From positions 186,001-250,000 of the forward strand of contig NZ_FTNO01000005.1 of NCBI RefSeq assembly GCF_900156425.1: a stretch of 64,000 bases of DNA. The letters are read 5' to 3'. The notes under the pieces are model-generated. The model did not search any database and was not told the DNA's origin. It saw nothing but the letters and a program-made list of their open reading frames with translations. This document shows, piece after piece, positions 61,506 to 64,000 of this stretch. This DNA is from Haladaptatus litoreus. GTDB taxonomy: Archaea > Halobacteriota > Halobacteria > Halobacteriales > Haladaptataceae. Positions within the stretch are counted from its first letter, which is position 1. Each line of letters begins with the position of its first letter. Made by a program: the position numbers and the translations under genes.

Positions 61506-62915
61506 ATGCAAACAACCCGACGTGATACAATAAAAACCATCGGCGGCGCAGGCGTTTTGACTATGCTCGGCGGCAGTGGCGTAGCAGCGGTCGTCGGTGC
61601 AGACGACCACCAGTCCGACAGCGACGACTCGGACAGCAACGACTCGGAAACGGCGAAAGTGCGTGTCGCCCACGCCTCGCCCGACGCCCCGAACGTGGAC
61701 GTGTGGGTAGACGGCGAAAAAGCCCTCTCCGACGTTCCGTTCAAGGCCGTCAGCGATTACCTCGACGTGCCGACGGGAACCCGCACGGTGAAAATCACCG
61801 CCGCGGGCGACCCGAGTACGGTCGCGTTCGAGGGTGATTTGACTCTGGAAGCGATGACCTACACGGTCGCGGCAGTCGGCGAACTGACGAGCGACGACAC
61901 GGCGTTTAAGCCGTGGGTGCTTCAGGACGATACGAGCACGACCGAGGGCAAAGCGCGGATTCGACTCGTGCACGCCGCACCCGACGCGCCAGCAGTCGAT
62001 GTGACCGTGATGGACGGTGAAACGACCCTGTTCGATGGGGTCGCCTACGGCGAATCGAGCGACTACCTCGAAGTTGACCCCGGCCAGTACACCCTCGAAG
62101 TCCGCGGCGATACGGACTCGAACGACGGCGATGTGGCGGCAACCTTTGACGTGACGGTGGAAGCCGGAACGACGTATACGGCCTTCGCGGAAGGCTACCT
62201 GACGCCCGACGACGAACCGACGAACGAGATGTTCGACCTCGTCGTGGCACAGGACTCGATGGAGAGTTCCGACGACACGGACGACATGGGCGACGCGATG
62301 GTTCGCGTGGCCCACGCTTCGCCTGACGCGCCAAATGTGGACGTGTGGGTGGACGACCAGAAAGTCCTCTCCGACGTGCCGTTCAAGGCCGTCAGCGACT
62401 ACCTGAGCCTACAACCCGGAACGTACACAGTGACAATTACCGCCGCAGGTGACCCGGACACGGTCGCCTTCGAAGGTGACCTGACGGTGGATGCGATGTC
62501 CTACACGGTCGCCGCGGTCGGCGAGTTGACGAGCGACGACACGGAGTTCAAGCCGTGGGTGCTCGCGGACGATGCGTCCCCGAGCGACGACATGGCCGCA
62601 GTCCGTCTCGCACACGCCTCACCGGACGCGCCAGCGGTCGACGTGACGGTGATGGACGGCGAGAAGAAACTGTTCAGCGACGTGGCTTACGGCGAGGCAA
62701 GCGACTACATGGAGGTGCCTGCCGGAAGCTACACGCTCGCGGTGTGGCCCGCAGAGGACGCAGGCTGTGACCCGGTTGCGACGTTCGACGTGGAAGTCGA
62801 AGGCGGACAGGCGTACACCGGCTTCGCGGAGGGCTACCTGACGCCCGACGACGAACCCGACTGCCATTCCTTCGACCTCGTCGTCGCACAGGACGCGACG
62901 ACCGAATCGAACTAG
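61506..62915 (+). CDS. Exported DUF4397 protein with four repeats (ABAB)
   Basis: 469 residues. The N-terminus has a Tat-like RRDTIKTIGG motif and an Ala/Gly-rich hydrophobic stretch, so it is probably secreted. An Asp/Ser-rich linker leads to four DUF4397 units: A1 (about 50-140), B1 (150-250), A2 (262-355), B2 (362-465). A units start with RVAHASPDAPNVDVWVD and B units with R-L-x-HA-PDAPAVDVTVMDG. A1/A2 and B1/B2 are nearly the same at protein level, so an AB pair duplicated recently. Such domains form beta-sandwiches in cell-surface or adhesive proteins. Function unknown. Leader with a GGGGAGA site. Confidence 0.85.
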   Translation: MQTTRRDTIKTIGGAGVLTMLGGSGVAAVVGADDHQSDSDDSDSNDSETAKVRVAHASPDAPNVDVWVDGEKALSDVPFKAVSDYLDVPTGTRTVKITAAGDPSTVAFEGDLTLEAMTYTVAAVGELTSDDTAFKPWVLQDDTSTTEGKARIRLVHAAPDAPAVDVTVMDGETTLFDGVAYGESSDYLEVDPGQYTLEVRGDTDSNDGDVAATFDVTVEAGTTYTAFAEGYLTPDDEPTNEMFDLVVAQDSMESSDDTDDMGDAMVRVAHASPDAPNVDVWVDDQKVLSDVPFKAVSDYLSLQPGTYTVTITAAGDPDTVAFEGDLTVDAMSYTVAAVGELTSDDTEFKPWVLADDASPSDDMAAVRLAHASPDAPAVDVTVMDGEKKLFSDVAYGEASDYMEVPAGSYTLAVWPAEDAGCDPVATFDVEVEGGQAYTGFAEGYLTPDDEPDCHSFDLVVAQDATTESN

Positions 62916-62921
62916 TCGTTC

Positions 62922-62975
62922 GACCAATTGGCTAATTGGTCGATTGGCCGACTGACCAACCGACCAACCGGCCGA
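62922..62975 (+). terminator. Hairpins after the DUF4397 gene, probable terminator region
   Basis: A perfect 8-bp inverted repeat (GACCAATT and AATTGGTC, 4-base loop) at 62922-62941, just after the stop, followed by a second imperfect stem with GGCCG and CGGCC arms (62946-62975). A T-rich run (CGTTTTT at about 62994-63000) follows. This fits a transcription stop or RNA-processing hairpin. Confidence 0.45.
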
Positions 62976-63084
62976 AGTAAGCAGTCCCAAACCCGTTTTT
63001 CTCGACCTACGATTCGCGGAATACGCGGCCTAATTCCGTCGAAGGCGTCTCATAACAATATAGGCAGTCGTGAACGGTTCTGCT

Positions 63085-64000
63085 ATGCCCGGCGTAACTG
63101 GTGGTACTGTCAGCAGTCGTGCTCTCGATGAGATGATAGGCACGATGGACGACGAATCGTGGTATGGCACTGCCGAACGCTCGACTGGCGACTGTCGAAT
63201 CGGACTCGTCCATCACGGCGAGCGAGACGCACGCGGATGGACGACGTGGCGAGACGGCGACCGAATCGGCGTCCTTCACGGCGTGATTTCGAATCGCTCC
63301 GAACTGGGGTTGACGACCGACGAAATCTTCGAGCGAGTGCTCGCCGACCCAGACCGCACCCTTCCGGAACTCAGCGGCCCGTTTTTGCTCGCGGTGGCGG
63401 ATGGAAGTTCTACTGTCGTCGCAACCGACAAAATCGGCACGCGACCGTGTTACTATTCGACGGTTAACGGTTTCCTGTTCGGGAGCGAACTCAAATCGCT
63501 CGTCACGCAACTTCGCGAACCGCGAGTGGACGAACGAGCGGTAAGCGACATGCTCCACATGGGATACGTGTTCGGGAAGAAAACGCTCGTCTCTGACATT
63601 CGTTCACTCCGCCCCGCGTCGTACATCCACTACGAGGGCGGCAATCTCCGAACGAAGCGATACTGGGAACCCGACTTCGGCATCGCACCGCAGGAAGGAT
63701 ACGTCGATGAAGCGGTTCGGCGCTACCGCCGGGTCGTCGGCAACGTCGCGGATACAATCGACGGACGGACGGGTGTGTGGCTCTCCGGCGGACTCGACAG
63801 TCGAACACTCGCTGCTGCGCTGAAAGAGGAAATCGGCCCCGTTCAGACGTTCACCTACGACAACTCTGCGACGCAGGAAGACCGACTCGGTGCGGAACGC
63901 GTCGCCGATTCGCTCGAACTACCCAACCAGTTCTACGACTACTCCGCAGAGGAGTTCGTGAGCGCCATCGAACGCGGCGTGGACATCATGGATGGGATGT
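63085..64000 (+). CDS. Asparagine-synthase-like protein (3' truncated by window)
   Basis: At least 305 residues, open to the window end. The N-terminal part (about 1-150) looks like the class II glutaminase domain of asparagine synthetases (TDKIGTRPCYYS, FGSELKSL), but residue 2 is Pro, not the catalytic Cys, so glutamine hydrolysis is unlikely. The ATP-pyrophosphatase domain begins near residue 205 with the PP-loop LSGGLDSRTLAAAL. Haloarchaea use such proteins in amide or surface-glycan chemistry; the exact product is unknown. Preceded by about 85 bases of intergenic DNA. Confidence 0.85.
   Translation, partial: MPGVTGGTVSSRALDEMIGTMDDESWYGTAERSTGDCRIGLVHHGERDARGWTTWRDGDRIGVLHGVISNRSELGLTTDEIFERVLADPDRTLPELSGPFLLAVADGSSTVVATDKIGTRPCYYSTVNGFLFGSELKSLVTQLREPRVDERAVSDMLHMGYVFGKKTLVSDIRSLRPASYIHYEGGNLRTKRYWEPDFGIAPQEGYVDEAVRRYRRVVGNVADTIDGRTGVWLSGGLDSRTLAAALKEEIGPVQTFTYDNSATQEDRLGAERVADSLELPNQFYDYSAEEFVSAIERGVDIMDGM

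Noticed and set aside
1-64000. Integrated mobile element, prophage or CRISPR array
   Set aside because: No transposase, integrase, phage structural gene, terminal repeat or regularly spaced repeat was found.

Overview
This 64-kb window is chromosomal DNA from a halophilic archaeon (class Halobacteria). The evidence is acidic proteins, Asp/Glu-rich linkers, Tat (twin-arginine) signal peptides on exported proteins, leaderless genes with a TATA element about 27 nt before the start codon, and families largely restricted to haloarchaea (HalOD1, DUF7344-like, Bat/HTH_10 regulators, amphi-Trp, Bat-type photosensors). A Haladaptatus-like genus is my guess, not something the sequence proves. I found no rRNA, tRNA, CRISPR array, insertion sequence or prophage. 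Coding density is high; AT-rich promoter islands separate the transcription units.

Layout. 1-8.6 kb: a truncated membrane protein, two MFS transporters, an isochorismatase-fold hydrolase, a frameshifted DUF998 gene, and a metal-related group (heavy-metal chaperone, Tat lipoprotein of the Fe/Cu-transport type, 12-TM protein). 8.7-10.7 kb: 2-oxoacid dehydrogenase E1 alpha/beta without E2/E3. 11.2-14 kb: a formate/nitrite-channel protein fused to two universal-stress domains, and a DMT exporter. 15-26 kb: the most coherent system, a probable ectoine (and perhaps hydroxyectoine) uptake and catabolic island. It holds ectoine hydrolase DoeA, an M20 deacetylase candidate, an EutB/threonine-dehydratase-like PLP lyase, two class-III aminotransferases (DoeD candidates), a D-2-hydroxyacid dehydrogenase, RidA and a BCCT compatible-solute transporter. 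Several promoters share a 17-bp inverted repeat. 26-46 kb: mixed metabolic and regulatory genes (LLM flavin oxidoreductase, RND exporter, subtilase, PH-domain pair, carotenoid oxygenase, FilR1-type regulator, MFS, proteasome-like protein, SDR, cytochrome P450, SprT protease, aldo-keto reductase). 47-49.3 kb: a decayed sugar-nucleotide epimerase next to an intact one. 49.3-57 kb: aerobic respiration, with two separate A1-type haem-copper oxidase subunit I genes, one fused to subunit III and in an operon with subunits II and IV. 57-64 kb: an M28 peptidase, a PAS-LOV-GAF-Bat regulator with a complete flavin-adduct LOV motif (likely blue-light sensor), a four-repeat DUF4397 secreted protein, and an asparagine-synthase-like gene cut by the window end.

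How it fits together: imported ectoine would be opened by DoeA, deacetylated by the M20 enzyme to 2,4-diaminobutyrate, and transaminated to aspartate semialdehyde. RidA would clear reactive enamines from the PLP lyase. The final aldehyde dehydrogenase (DoeC) is not in the window. The LOV regulator and carotenoid oxygenase hint at light-responsive physiology. Several small genes missing from longer-ORF calls are also described.
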